The position numbers and the translations under genes are program-made. The notes under the pieces are model-generated. The model was not told where the DNA came from and did no database searches. It saw nothing but the letters and a program-made list of their open reading frames with translations. From assembly GCA_963513935.1 (NCBI GenBank), contig OY740774.1, forward strand, positions 23,393,949-23,457,948: a stretch of 64,000 nt of DNA, read 5' to 3'. Origin of the DNA: Aphrophora alni. Lineage: Eukaryota > Arthropoda > Insecta > Hemiptera > Aphrophoridae. This document shows, in pieces, positions 11,191 to 21,905 of the stretch. Position 1 is the first letter of the stretch; every line of letters starts with the position of its first letter.

Positions 11191-12219
11191 CGGCAGTCAC
11201 TTCTTGTTCTTCTATTATATCCGCAAGGAAAATTCACTTCGGTTACTTTTTAAACAATATAAACACAACAGGGTAGAAATCTGTTCTTCTGATTTATTAG
11301 GTCATGTAATTAATAATCAATCACAAAGCTGACGCAATGTTTTTGCAATTACCATATATTATGTAAGAAAGAGATAACATATTTAATCCCATTTTACCCA
11401 TTCCACGTCCCAGATCAATATCCTCCTATTACTGATTAAACTTAATTAAAAATCTACATTACCGGCTTCCATACAAACCTTTCCAATTACAAAATGTAAT
11501 AAAGTTAATGAACTGCCGACAATAACTATCCATCAGACAATTCAATTATCAACTTTTGTCATTAAAATATTTAATTATATACCTTTGGGGGGAAACAATC
11601 GGGCATTGAATAGTAAGTTTGAGTCGCATATTAAAATATTCAAAGTGGTTGGGGCAAACAAAACAATAGAAGGCTTGAGAAAATCTACTAGTAGAAGTTT
11701 GATTAATGTTTCGCGCAGTGCCGTGTATGGATTCAACGTATTAATAATAGATATCCAATTAAGGAAAAACTTTTCAGAGGGTGCTTTGCTAATGAATCGA
11801 GCTAATTAGCGCCCGACTCTATTGCCTGTTCCGAAAACATTATCCTTAGAAAGGAAATTACATTTTAAATTTAAATTTATTCACTATGTGGAATTTTAAT
11901 ACAGTTTGTGAAGTTTAAGAATATATTCTACCCTTAGATGTGGTAAAGACGAAAATACAATACGTAACCGAAGAAAGTGAGTCTTATAAAGGAAATAAAT
12001 CATATAAATATCAGGAAAATGTTAGTGTCTATCACTCAAAAACGTCTCTGAAGAGAAAAAAAAAATAAATAAATAAATTTGTTTTTTTTACCATTAATTT
12101 GTTATTAGGGACAAGTTCGTACCGTATACAAGGTTATATAAAAAAAGTTTAATTTATTTAAAATATATATATTTATTCAGTTAAATAGTCCCTGATGTTG
12201 CTTCGTTTATTTTTTCGGC
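11191..12219. other. intergenic; one unsupported short frame
   Basis: A 74-codon plus-strand frame at 11585-11809 shows no recognisable domain, opens with a weak start and has no partner exons. I do not call it a gene. The rest is AT-rich. Confidence 0.3.
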
Positions 12220-12420
12220 TAAGACTCTCTCAGTTATATGATCCCCTTATACAAAAACAGAAGAAAAGATAATAAAGACCTCTAGCCCTCGAATACTCCA
12301 ATAGCATCAGGGTCGGAAAGGAACAATAGCATCAAGTTGGTAAAGAGAGACCTGACGGGGAAAATGAAAGAAAAAGATTTAACCCAAGACAACATGAAAA
12401 AAATGGGTAGTCCATCCTAC
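12220..12420 (+). repeat. family A dispersed repeat
   Basis: Blocks are CTCTCAGTTAT, CCTTATACAAAAACAGAAGA, TAGCCCTCGAATACTCCAAT, GTTGGTAAAGAGAGACCTGA and TTTAACCCAAGACAACATG. A short internal duplication (AATAGCATCA twice) is visible. The final block is lost. Confidence 0.8.
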
Positions 12421-12477
12421 AATCCAATTTTTACTTCTTGTAGGTAAAACACGTCTTGGCCATCACTTGTTTTTGGA

Positions 12478-12640
12478 GGTTTAAGGCGAAATACCATTTT
12501 GTTCATTATCGCCTTCAAAATCACCATCTTAATCAAAATAGGGGAGGGGGAAGAAAAAAAAATTAAAAAAAATAAAGACTCCTACCACTCGAGTACTCTC
12601 GTAGCGTCAGTGTCGGAAGAGAACAAGATTTGGAATATAA
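12478..12640 (+). repeat. family A dispersed repeat, 5' part
   Basis: Blocks are GTTTAAGGCGAAATACC, TTCATTATCGCCTT, a G/A-rich spacer, CACTCGAGTACTCTCGTAGC and CGGAAGAGAACAAGA. It ends before the 3' half, immediately upstream of another copy. Confidence 0.75.
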
Positions 12641-12689
12641 TCAAAACAATAAATTAAAATGAGTTAGATTCAGGTTCCTCGGTTTTTTT

Positions 12690-12920
12690 ATTAAAGGCGA
12701 AAAACCTCCCGGTCATCATCACCTAATAAAAAAAAAGAAAAGAACATAAAATAAAGACCCTAGCTTTCGAATAATATAATAGCGTCAGGATTGCAATAGA
12801 ACTCTGGTCAAGAGAGACCAGATGGGAGAGATAAAAGCGAGGGGATCTAATCAAGACAACATGAAGAAAGGTGTAAATCCAGCTAGGACCGTCGAAATTG
12901 TCACTACCATAGTATAATTG
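12690..12920 (+). repeat. family A dispersed repeat, near full length
   Basis: Blocks are AAAGGCGAAAAACCTCCCGG, TCATCATCACCT, AGCTTTCGAATAATATAATA, GGTCAAGAGAGACCAGATGG, GATCTAATCAAGACAACATG and GGTGTAAATCCAGCTAGGAC. Confidence 0.85.
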
Positions 12921-14639
12921 AGCCTCTGTGTGTTGATCTATTGTAATTCATTGCCAAAAATGTTTGTGTACACTAAAAATATTGACTTAATAATCATTGA
13001 AATGTCGCGTCGTCTTGTTACAATAGTGTTCTTTCATTTCACGAATACTTACAAAATCACAATCTCTTAAAGTATTCAAATTGTTTAACTTCAGCATCCA
13101 AACGTTCCTCTAATGTTGCTTTTACACTATGTAGTAGACTTCAATGTTATTGTCATCAATATCTTGGCATGTTTCTTTTATGAGTAGAATCAAAAGAAGA
13201 AGATCATCGGTGTAAGATCTGTTGAACACGCAAATGACTTTCGTAGACTGTGAATCTATTGGGAAGTTCTTGATGAAAGAAGTCATCCAGGAGCCTCATC
13301 AAGAACAACAAAACAAGAAACCAGGCCAATGCTTCATGCACATTCGAACAGGATAGCAATATGACTCAAAGTTAAATTCTACCAATGGCTTAGTCAGATG
13401 AAAAACAAATAACAATAATATTTCATTTTAATTAACATAATATTCCCCTCCTCCTCTACGCCAAAATAAACAAAAATAACCCATACAAACAAGAAATATT
13501 AGAGAAAAACAAAATGCTAAAAAAGTGAAATAGTGAATGATTCTTTTATGAGTTATTAAATACATGTTATTAAAATTTACATTGAATTAATTTACCATGA
13601 TAAACACTGCATAAATACGCTGCACCCACTCTTCCGTGTATTTAGTAATACAGTACTAATAATGACAGATCATTGAAATGCTTCTAAATAATAAAGAAGG
13701 CTGCTGAAAGCCTATATAAAATATTTTATAACCCTATACTACTTAACAAGCAATCTGAAAGTGTTTCAAATTCAAAAAAACTTCCTTTTATACCTTTTCT
13801 TCTTTTATAACTGTTAATTTATTCTTTTTGCCAATCTAAATGGAAATAAAAACCACTAATTACCTACAAAAGAAACTCTATAGAATCATTGTTTAAGTTC
13901 ACCTTTAGAATGCTCGACAAAGGCAAATAAAATCCAACTCAAAGTCTCGGTTCTATTGATATGATAAGGTTAAAAATAATTACCACAGAAATTGAATAGA
14001 ATAGTGGTGCTATTTAATTAAGATGGGAAACTGTCGGAATGTCATAACACTTTGACATTAAATGTTAATTAACAAATAACAAAACAAAGTACACTTAGGT
14101 TGAAATATTACTCAAAGCTTTGTGTAATCGACTTCAAAGAAACTCTTGAGCAACGGTTGTCTGGGGGTTAAATCTACTTCTGTAATTAGTAGTCGGAGAG
14201 TGCGCAGCAATTCATTTAACTTTATCTGCGGACAAAACGCTCGTTTCTTTTATAAACTCTTTAAATTATTTACAGGATTTCCTAAACATCGGAACAATTA
14301 TTGTTTTTTACTAGTTTATAAAGTGTTTTTTTTCTTTTTGTTTTTTTTAAATTTTGTCTCTAGTTTTCTTCAAGTAAAAACACAAGATACAAAGCAAAAT
14401 TATGTCGAATATTCGTTCATGTAACAATTGGGTTTAGGTAGAAATTTATTGTAAGTTATTCTAATAGTTTTATTATTTTTCAAAGTCTGTATTAAAAGTA
14501 TTAAACTTACTTTGGAAATTATCATGTTCAATCTACAAAAGATGCGATTTGTACAACTATCTCGTGTTATATGACTTAACATGTTCGGACATGTCTCATC
14601 ATTTGTATATCCGTCATCAAATTCTATGCCATAAAACAT
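12921..14639. other. intergenic, no supported gene
   Basis: A minus-strand frame of about 60 codons around 13260-13080 is open but unrecognised. A perfect 10-bp inverted repeat, TTCTTGATGA / TCATCAAGAA, lies at about 13270-13308. Nothing else can be supported. Confidence 0.3.
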
Positions 14640-14910
14640 GAAAAGGTTTTACCCCTTATTCCAAGGCAAAAAACTTTCGGTCACCATAGCTTTTTAAAAA
14701 AGTAAGAAAGAACATAAGATAAAAACTCCAAGTTTTGAAAATTCTAACGTCAGTATCGATAAAGAACAAGTTGGTCAACTTTTTCCATTGTTGTTTAAAA
14801 GCAAAAATCATCTCGGTCATGAGAGACCTGATGATGAAAGAGGAATCTAACCCACGACTACATGAAAAGAAGATCTAGATCTAACTGCGAGGGCTCGGGA
14901 TTGCCAATCT
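14640..14910 (+). repeat. family A dispersed repeat, rearranged
   Basis: Starts CAAAAAACTTTCGGTCACCA, then GTTTTGAAAATTCTAACGTC. A second 5' block (TTTAAAAGCAAAAATCATCT, CGGTCATGAG) is inserted before AGAGACCTGATG, TAACCCACGACTACATGAAA and AGATCTAACTGCGAGGGCTC. It looks like two copies recombined. Confidence 0.75.
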
Positions 14911-15825
14911 TTTACTAACTCTAATGAGTTATTAGGCTTTTTAGCCTGGAACATTGATAGAAACCGAAACGAGTAACCTAAAATAGAAACCCAGTGATAA
15001 AACTAGAACTAAGTTATCGAAACAACTAAGACTATATACAAATGTGATCACGAAAACCATAAGTTAAACAGAACTACACACCAACCCAAGAAATAAAAAC
15101 ACCGATTTAAACAGAGGAAAAACACTGGAAACTGATCAAAAGGGATGTGTGTCAACAGGATAGTTACCTAACGGTTTTCTGGGTGGGGGGGGGGGTGAAC
15201 AAGTTGTTGTCTCTCTTTAGTTTTCAATATATATTTCTATACTATGTTGTTTTTGTATTTGTTTTTATTTTATCACTCTGTGATGAACACAGATTACAAA
15301 ATTGGCTCTTCACTCACGAAGCACAAAATTACAGTCCTGACATGACCGACTGGAAGTTTTAAGGACAGTTCTGGTATGGAATGTTCGTCATCATTCTAAA
15401 AATGAGCGTATATGCTGAGAGAAAGTGTTACGGGACAGAACAGTCACCTAAAATATGCCAATCTTTGCGGCTACCGTCTTGAACTGAAGAAACCATCGAA
15501 TCGGCTATCACCAAGCCTTGGAAGACATTTAAAACGAAATAACTGGACCTTTTACAGCAGTATTGTTTTAGGAAAATGACAACCAATAAATGTTCTTTAA
15601 ATCTTTAGACCTTTAAGGATAATTTGGTCAAAATCGTTATATCCGACTTTCATAAAATTGGAATTTTAAATTTTGGTCTAATGGCTGCTACTAAAAAAAA
15701 AAAAAAAAAAAAATTGAGATATATTTGATCAAGTTCGGTCCATTAGTTTGACCTGAAGAACACTGCACAGACGACACATACCTATAATCAGGATATAAAA
15801 CGGATAGTCCCTAATTTTTGTTTCC
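14911..15825. other. intergenic with G-tract and A-tract
   Basis: There is a run of 11 Gs (interrupted GGGTGGGGG start) at about 15182-15195 and a 20-base A run near 15693-15712. No coding feature is supported. The 71-codon frame at 15147-15362 spans the G-tract and has no recognisable domain. Confidence 0.3.
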
Positions 15826-15880
15826 TTGTTTAAAAGAGAAAACTCCTCAATCATCATCACATTTAATTTAATTTAATCTA
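15826..15880 (+). repeat. family A dispersed repeat, 5' fragment
   Basis: CCTTGTTTAAAAGAGAAAAC then CTCAATCATCATCAC is the family's first block. It is followed after about 50 bases by a fuller copy. Confidence 0.6.
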
Positions 15881-15929
15881 ATTAAGAACTGCATTCAAAA
15901 AAGATAGATCCAGCTGTTTTTGCTTTTTA

Positions 15930-16175
15930 TGTTTAAAAGCGAAAAACCTCTAGGTCGTCATTAGGCCTACATTATACAAAAAGGAATAAAATAAAAATCC
16001 ACCATAGCAATAAAATACTCTAAAAGCGTCGGGATCGGAAAAGAACAAGAGTTGGTTAAAAGAGACTGGATAGAAAAGATGAAAAAAATGATCTAATCCA
16101 GACATGCAAAAAGGTGTAGCTAGTTTCCCTCAGAATTGCCAACCCCGTATTCACTATAAATGACTCCATGACGAA
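15930..16175 (+). repeat. family A dispersed repeat, near full length
   Basis: Blocks are GTTTAAAAGCGAAAAACCTC, AGGTCGTCATTAG, ATAAAATACTCTAAAAGCGT, CGGGATCGGAAAAGAACAAG, GAGTTGGTTAAAAGAGACTG, ATGATCTAATCCAGACATG and GTATTCACTATAAATGA. Confidence 0.85.
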
Positions 16176-16264
16176 TAAATGACTCCTTAAAAAACTCACT
16201 ATCAACATTTTTACCCAATCACAAATCTTTCGCTACACTATGGAAAAATATAAGCTATAGTAAT

Positions 16265-16515
16265 TTTTTTAAGGGATAATCCTCTCTGTTATCATTGCCT
16301 TATAAAAAAAGAAGAAAAGAAGGTACAATTTAAAAACCCGCCTAGCCCACGAATACTATGATAACGTCAGGGTCGGAAAAGAACATGAGTTAGTCAAGAG
16401 AGACTAGATAGGAAAGATGAAAGAGAGGGATCTAACCCAAGACTACACGGTAAAAGTTGTACACGGAGCTAAATCCCCTCGCTACGCCAAGCCCGTACTT
16501 AACAAAGTAAGCCCT
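16265..16515 (+). repeat. family A dispersed repeat, near full length
   Basis: This is one of the best copies: ATTGCCTTATAAAAAAAGAA, CCTAGCCCACGAATACTATG, CGTCAGGGTCGGAAAAGAAC, TAGTCAAGAGAGACTAGATA, GGGATCTAACCCAAGACTAC, GCCAAGCCCGTACTTAAC and AAAGTAAGCCCTTGA. Confidence 0.88.
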
Positions 16516-17924
16516 TGACGATAGCTAAAGTAAAAACCAGTAAGATAACATCATTTAACACAATTTAACTAAATCAATTTAAATTAAACATTTCAACGAC
16601 GTTCAAACACAATATAAAGTAATCTTCCAAGGAATCAGTCTAACACAAATGTTATGTAAATAGATACAAAATGTAAACTAGTCGTAATAAATGTGATATT
16701 AACTTGTTGTCGAGACTGTACGACGAAGAGACTGTACAGCCTTTCTCTGTCGTACTTGTACAGTTTTCCCCGCACAATGTCAGCAATTTAATTACCTAAT
16801 TAGAGTAATTAGTTAAAAGTACTACCCTCTCTCTCACTCCTCTTACTGTCACAATATCATGGTTGAATCCACAAACACAGTGTATCTCTATTGAGAGTTG
16901 ATATACTGCCAAACCTAACCTAACTCTATACAAATAGTCGTCTTTCATAAAACTATCGTGTATATAATTTAATGTAATTCAGGGATAAACTATTCATTCG
17001 AATAACATTGTGTAATTTAATTAGAGATAATTATTTGAAACTGGTGGAATAATGGTTATGTTTAATGATTGAAGATGTTTATTAGGAAAGTAATTAAAAT
17101 AGGATTATAGTAGAGAAGCATTTAAATTTGTTGAAGTTAGATTTGCGTATTACATTTGAGCAATGTTGGAAAAAACAACGTAAAAACAAACTTATAATTT
17201 TATAACGAATTAAAAACATCTGTAGTTTTAAGTGTACAATGGTAATAAATTGTGTAAAAAAGTTGCGAAAACTTTTATTCTACACCATCTCCAAAAAGAA
17301 ACCAAAGCTTATCGTCACCAAAAATTTCAGTTCAGTAATTGTCAATACAAAGATGAAAATTAACTAAGGACGCCATCTTTCGAAATTATTTATTGATTTA
17401 ATAGGTTCCATAAACATGTCTACGGCGTACATCGTATATGATTAAAATTGACCTAGGTTCTTGTGGGGGGGGGGGGGTATTGTACTTGATCCGTGATATT
17501 TTTTCTTTTAGATTTTGCATTCGCGTTTGGTTTATTATTATTCACTTTTCACAAAAATTTAACTAAATCGGTAGTTAGAATTTTGAGAGATGACGACCAA
17601 TAAGTTTAGTTTGTTTACTTACAAGCTATACTTGAACAACAAATTATTATAATCGTTAAAGCCCGATATTGACAAATCGCAATTTTGTGATTTTTAAGGC
17701 AACTACTCGCAAAAACAACAACTACTACTTTGAGTTTTCGATACAACGAAGTCCAGAGATGTGGAAAATTTTCCCACATACCACCAAATTTGATTAAAAT
17801 AGGTCCACACGTTTGGGCTGTAGAGCACTTTTCATACGACTAAGAGACACAATTTTGGACTCGAGACCACAAAGCGATCTCCTCAAACACTAAATTTTTT
17901 GACCTAACAAGTTTTGTTTTTTTA
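16516..17924. other. intergenic with a 13-base G tract
   Basis: AT-rich. GGGGGGGGGGGGG lies at about 17465-17477. Short inverted phrases occur around 16712-16765 (CTGTACGACG ... CGTACTTGTACAG). No gene is supported. Confidence 0.3.
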
Positions 17925-18125
17925 CTTTTTGTTTAAAGACAAAAAAACTTCTCGGTCATTATAGCTTCATATAAAAAAAGAAAAGCACACAAGATAAAGA
18001 CTCCTATCCTAGAAACCTTAATATAATCTGGGTCGGAATAGAACAACAGTTGGTCAATAGAGAATACAGATAAAAGACGATAAATGCCAGGCTCGTACTC
18101 ACTAAAGTGAGCTCTTGATAGTTCT
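17925..18125 (+). repeat. family A dispersed repeat
   Basis: Blocks are TTTGTTTAAAGACAAAAAAA, CTTCTCGGTCATTATAG, AAAGACTCCTATCCTAGAAA, GGTCGGAATAGAACAACAGT, TGGTCAATAGAGAATACAGA, GGCTCGTACTCACTAAAGTG and AGCTCTTGA. The middle TAACCCAAGACT block is deleted. Confidence 0.8.
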
Positions 18126-18199
18126 ATTATTATAGAAATTATATTTTGTCTACCGAGTAGATACAGGAGAAATTAAAACTATTTTCAGAGGACCTAAAC

Positions 18200-18640
18200 C
18201 ATTCTGTAGACTTTGAAAATATTGAAGGTGCCACTAAAAATAAGGTAGGAAGTTAGTAGGTCAAGATTCGAGAGGAATGGAAGGACTGAGGCAGGCTATA
18301 GACCAGAAATTATAACCATAAGAGATCAATGGCTTGGATTATTCTATGTAAAATAGGTTAAAATTATTATTAAGCTTCCTTACGGGGTGTACAGACTCAA
18401 AGAACATCTTTGGAATCTTGTCTTAACGGAAGACATGACCTGTAGATACTATGAGGTTGGGGAGTAAATCCCTCGTCACTTACTTCACTGCGAAGCCGTA
18501 GCTAACAAAAAGAACAAAACTTTGGGATGGTACCAACTGGAAGCGGAAGATGTGAATCCTTTTCAAATATTATAATTTATGACAGCTGTTGGATTGGAAA
18601 GAATGCCGTAACTGAGAACCTACATGGGGGACTAAATAGA
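18200..18640 (+). pseudogene. non-LTR ORF2 C-terminal zinc-knuckle remnant
   Basis: Near 18377-18560 the plus strand reads LPYGVYRLKEHLWNLVLTED, then MTCRYYEVGE, a stop, IPRHLLHCEAVANKK and LGWYQLEAEDVNPFQIL. This matches the tail found after RNase H in insect non-LTR elements: LLTGH..L..HL..LG, then C..C....E....H.L..CEAL.., then LG.....E. It resembles the tail at 28745-29008 but is more decayed. One cysteine of the knuckle is replaced (CRYYE rather than C..C) and there is an in-frame stop. The sequence between 18200 and 18370 is probably the preceding linker but is not readable. Confidence 0.6.
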
Positions 18641-18834
18641 TCTCTTAAAAATGGTCACTGTTTAAAATGTTTAAAATCAAATTAACCTATATATGTTTTT
18701 TAAATTTAAAATAATTTAAAAAACTTACGTAACTTATTTATATATAAACAACGAAATCAACATGTTTAGTTTGTATTCTATTATATGGCATTATTCTAAT
18801 GAAATTTATAAATTATGTTTATTTTAATGCAAAA

Positions 18835-18960
18835 AACGAGGTAATTATCGCCTTAAAAAAAAAAAATTTAAGACCAGATGAGACCCATAACCCTTGAATA
18901 ATCTTATAGCGTTAGAGTTTGAAGAGAGGTCAAGAGAATAGGAAAGTAGATTTTTTCTCT
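18835..18960 (+). repeat. family A dispersed repeat, short copy (first of four in a row)
   Basis: Blocks are ATCGCCTTAAAAAAAAA, ACCCTTGAATAATCTTATAG, CGTTAGAGTTTGAAGAGAGG, TCAAGAGAATAGGAAAG. It is truncated before the TAACCC block. Confidence 0.7.
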
Positions 18961-18961
18961 C

Positions 18962-19115
18962 TTGTAATTAAAGGTGGAAAATCTCTTGGCAATCAATCGC
19001 CTTATAGAAACGTATAAGAAAAGAGTGTAAAATAAATACCGTTACCCATCAAATAATCTAATAGCGTCAGGGTCAGAAGAGAACAAGAATCGATCAAGAA
19101 AGACCTGACTGAATG
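18962..19115 (+). repeat. family A dispersed repeat, 5' half (second of four)
   Basis: Blocks are AAAGGTGGAAAATCTCTTGG, AATCGCCTTATAGAAA, AATAATCTAATAGCGTCAGG, GAGAACAAGAATCGATCAAG and AAAGACCTGACTGAATGATG. It ends at the same internal point as the next copy. Confidence 0.8.
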
Positions 19116-19121
19116 ATGATT

Positions 19122-19275
19122 TTACTTTGTTGTTTAAATGTGAAAAACCTTTCGGTAATCATCGCCTTATAAAAAGTATAACAGAATTTTAAATAAAGAC
19201 CCTTAGCCCACAAAACACTCTAATAGCGTCAGGATCAGAAAAGAACAAGAATTGATCAAGAGAGACCTGATTGGA
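19122..19275 (+). repeat. family A dispersed repeat, 5' half (third of four)
   Basis: This is a near-twin of 18962-19115 and ends at the same GACCTGATTGGAATGATGAT point. Together they form a tandem of about 160-bp units (the 5' half of family A), implying local duplication rather than independent insertion. Confidence 0.85.
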
Positions 19276-19284
19276 ATGATGATA

Positions 19285-19380
19285 TTTCCATGTTGTTTAT
19301 TAAAGGTTAAATAAAATAGAAGAATGAGTTTAAAATAAAAACCCTTAGCCCTTGAACACTCTAATAGAATCAGGGTATGC
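19285..19380 (+). repeat. family A dispersed repeat, fragment (fourth of four)
   Basis: Blocks are GTTGTTTATTAAAGG, AAAACCCTTAGCCCTTGAAC and ACTCTAATAGAATCAGGGTA. It then breaks off near the start of the Tigger-like remnant. Confidence 0.7.
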
Positions 19381-19544
19381 TGTTTTGGGTTTAGGAGAAG
19401 TGACAGTGGGTGATTGGTAACCGAAACGAAATGACATTCAATAGTGGGTTAATCAAAGTGTTAGTGGAAGTTTAATAAGAAAACCTATGATGAAACTAAA
19501 TGGGAATAGAACACACAACTGAGGTTTTGTTTGGTTTTCTCAGC

Positions 19545-20640
19545 TACGAAGGATGGGAAGTCTAAGAAGTGGCTCTATGCTACAAGCTGAAGCGATAAAA
19601 TTTCATAAGAAGTTGATGAACGAAAAATAAAATTTTAAAGTTAACGATGGGTGGAAGAAGAAGTACGGTATATGGACAAATGAATATTGCTGGAGAGACT
19701 TTCGGAGAATTCGAGAGATGTTGCTAATTTTCAAACAACATTTAAGGTCTTTTATAGTCTCAATATAACATTTTATAGTCTCGATTTAGCTGTGATCACC
19801 TTTTCAACTGTGACGAGACAAGGCTTAATTATAAAACTTTATCAGGAATAGATGAAAAACCTATCCCTGGGTTTAAAAAAGTAAATAAAGAGAGGTGATC
19901 CTAGCATACTGCAATGCTTCCGATTCCCTAAAACTAAGGCCATTACTGATAGGCAAATCTAAAAGCCTTTAAAAAAATTAAGGTGTACACAAACCACAAA
20001 AACGTATGGATGAATTCATGTATTTTTAAAGCGATATTTCCTATAGTTCTTTAAAAACTGAAAGCTTCCTCAAAAAGCAATTGGTATCATTGGACAATTC
20101 CCCCTCTCATCCGAACGTTAATGAACTTTCAAGCGGTGACACAAAAGTTTTATTTTTGCTACCAAAGATCACATAGTTGAGTCATTACATTGATCATAGA
20201 TTTCTAGAAACGTTTAAAAGGAATCAACGTCGGAGACTCCTGCAGGTGTTAGAAGAAGTTAGTGGAAAGTTAGAGGAAAAAATTACTGTTACGGAAGCTA
20301 TCAAAGCTGTTACAATTAAAGATGTTGTTTACTGAACTGCTATGGCTTGGGATGACAAAAAAATCGACATTATAAAAATATTGAAGAAAACGTTTTGATT
20401 TTGAAAACTCTAACAGTGAGATAGCAAACAATTTACCAGACAATGGGTGTTACTGAACTTGAAGAGGTTGCTAATCACCTTGCTGATTTTGGACCATTAA
20501 CAATGATGATATCCACAAGTGGTTTGATGGAAGGCAATAGAGCAGCTCTCACGTATATTGAACAACAAGAAGAGGCCACAGCTCATAATATCCAGTCGCT
20601 TCAGAGTTCAGTGTTGGCGCAGCCTCGCCGCTAAGAAGAG
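19545..20640 (+). pseudogene. Tigger/pogo-like transposase remnant
   Basis: The plus strand, read across frames, follows a Tigger-type transposase from its CENP-B-like DNA-binding half to the DDE core. Near 19575: MLQAEAIKFHKKL (family form MLQEKA..FHKKL), then DGWKKKYGI. Near 19802: FNCDETRLNYKTLSGIDEKP then IPGFKK, with the first catalytic Asp in CDET. Near 20091: LDNSPSHPNVNELSSGDTKV then LFLLPK, the second Asp. Near 20190: YIDHRFLETFKRNQRRRLLQ (third Asp in the Q.MD.GV position), then IKDVVY and a stop before TAMAWDDKK. A 63-codon frame from 20443 ends the region. Stops and frameshifts show it is dead. The full order of motifs makes the family call secure. Confidence 0.85.
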
Positions 20641-20810
20641 ATCCAAGACATTGACACAAAAATGATAAAAGATATTTTTAATAAATGAAATTAATTTACA
20701 TCCTCTAAATCTGTTACTGTTTCACATATTGTTTTGTAATATCTGCATTGCACTAATACTGACGATCGATTAATGCACTCATTATTTTTTTCTATTTTAT
20801 AAACCAATTA

Positions 20811-20885
20811 ATCCCCGATCTCCGTATTATCCGAGATTTTTCGTACCCGAGATAGTCTCGGTCCCGAAAAACTTCGATAATTGCA
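20811..20885. repeat. probable 3' terminal region of the Tigger-like element
   Basis: The phrase CTCCGTATTATCCGAGATTT and then CCCGAGATAGTCTCGGTCCC contains the GATAATCCGAG-like and CCGAGA/TCTCGG palindromic text common at Tigger ends. It lies about 170 bases after the coding remnant. The matching 5' end was not found. Confidence 0.4.
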
Positions 20886-21610
20886 AATCAAGTGATTTAA
20901 AACTGCTTTTATATTATTTTTATTGTACCACATAAAGGAAAAATATAGCGGTACCTAAATAAATGTTCTTGGAGTAGTTAAAGGGCAAAAACTTTAGAAT
21001 TGAAATTTAATTTTTTTTGGAAAATATTATGTGTGGGGTATCAAATAAGACTACAAGTTATTCTGATTACGAATATGTATATTTAAATGATGAAGAAATT
21101 CATATGTTTGCGCTAGGCCAAATTTAAATTGTCACCCCCCGCCCCATCTAGCGAAATTAAATTGCAGTGCGAAAGCATATATTACAGTTTTTTGTGTGAC
21201 AAATATAATTGAATTGAACCACATATAATTGAAAAGATATAGCGGTAACAAAAAAATAAAATAAAAAATACAAAAAAAACCTTGGTGTAGTTAAGAAATA
21301 ACCGTCCTTTATGCCTATGGACTAGGGTCGGTTGGTTTCAGAACACGTTTGACCCTTTTATTTTAGTATCCAGGTCCCTAATTAAATAAAATAATGAACC
21401 TAACCTTATATCCGTCAAGAGGTTCTTTTCTTCTTTAAAAAAATGCACTTTTCTAGACTTATGTACCACAATCAGATAATAAGTTGCAGCTCAGTAATCA
21501 CATGATGCGCACCTACAATCTTAAAGAGTTCCGCAAATATGTTGTGTTGTAGTTTGTATGTTATTTATTGTAATGCATTGACGATCTCAGATGAATGATT
21601 CTGAGTTTAT
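20886..21610. other. intergenic, nothing recognised
   Basis: No supported coding or repeat feature, apart from a C-run at about 21136-21148. Confidence 0.3.
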
Positions 21611-21637
21611 CTGATGATGGGAAATAAGTACCGAAAC
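21611..21637 (+). ncRNA. hammerhead-like core, degenerate
   Basis: CTGATGA (21611-21617), a 15-base insert with at most a short GG/CC stem, then GAAAC (21633-21637). The core words of a hammerhead ribozyme are exact but helix II is weak, so this is probably a decayed copy or chance. Confidence 0.25.
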
Positions 21638-21654
21638 GCATCATTTAAAATTGT

Positions 21655-21905
21655 TTCTTTGTTGTTTAAAGGCGAAAATCTCTCGGTCATAATCGAGTTA
21701 TAAAAAAAAGGGAAATAAAGTTCCCCTAGTCCTCGAATACTCTAATAGAGTCAGGGTTGGAAAAACACAAGAGTTGTTCAAGCGAGACCGGATAGGAAAG
21801 AGAGAGATTTAACTCAAGATTAATAAAAAAAAGTGTAGATAAAGCTAGGTATCTCCGGGAATGCTATGCCGGTACTCGTTAAAGTGAGCCCCTGAGGGTT
21901 AAAAA
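21655..21905 (+). repeat. family A dispersed repeat, near full length
   Basis: Blocks are TTGTTTAAAGGCGAAAATCT, CTCGGTCATAATCG, CTAGTCCTCGAATACTCTAA, TAGAGTCAGGGTTGG, GAGTTGTTCAAGCGAGACCG, GATTTAACTCAAGATTAA, GTGTAGATAAAGCTAGGTAT and ACTCGTTAAAGTGAGCCCCT. It is a good reference copy for the 3' half. Confidence 0.88.

Noticed and set aside
10853..11200. 115-codon minus-strand frame
   Set aside because: It is the complement of the RTE-like C-terminal remnant, which explains the openness.
11585..11809. 74-codon plus-strand frame
   Set aside because: No domain, no supporting signals and ordinary length for chance openness in this composition.
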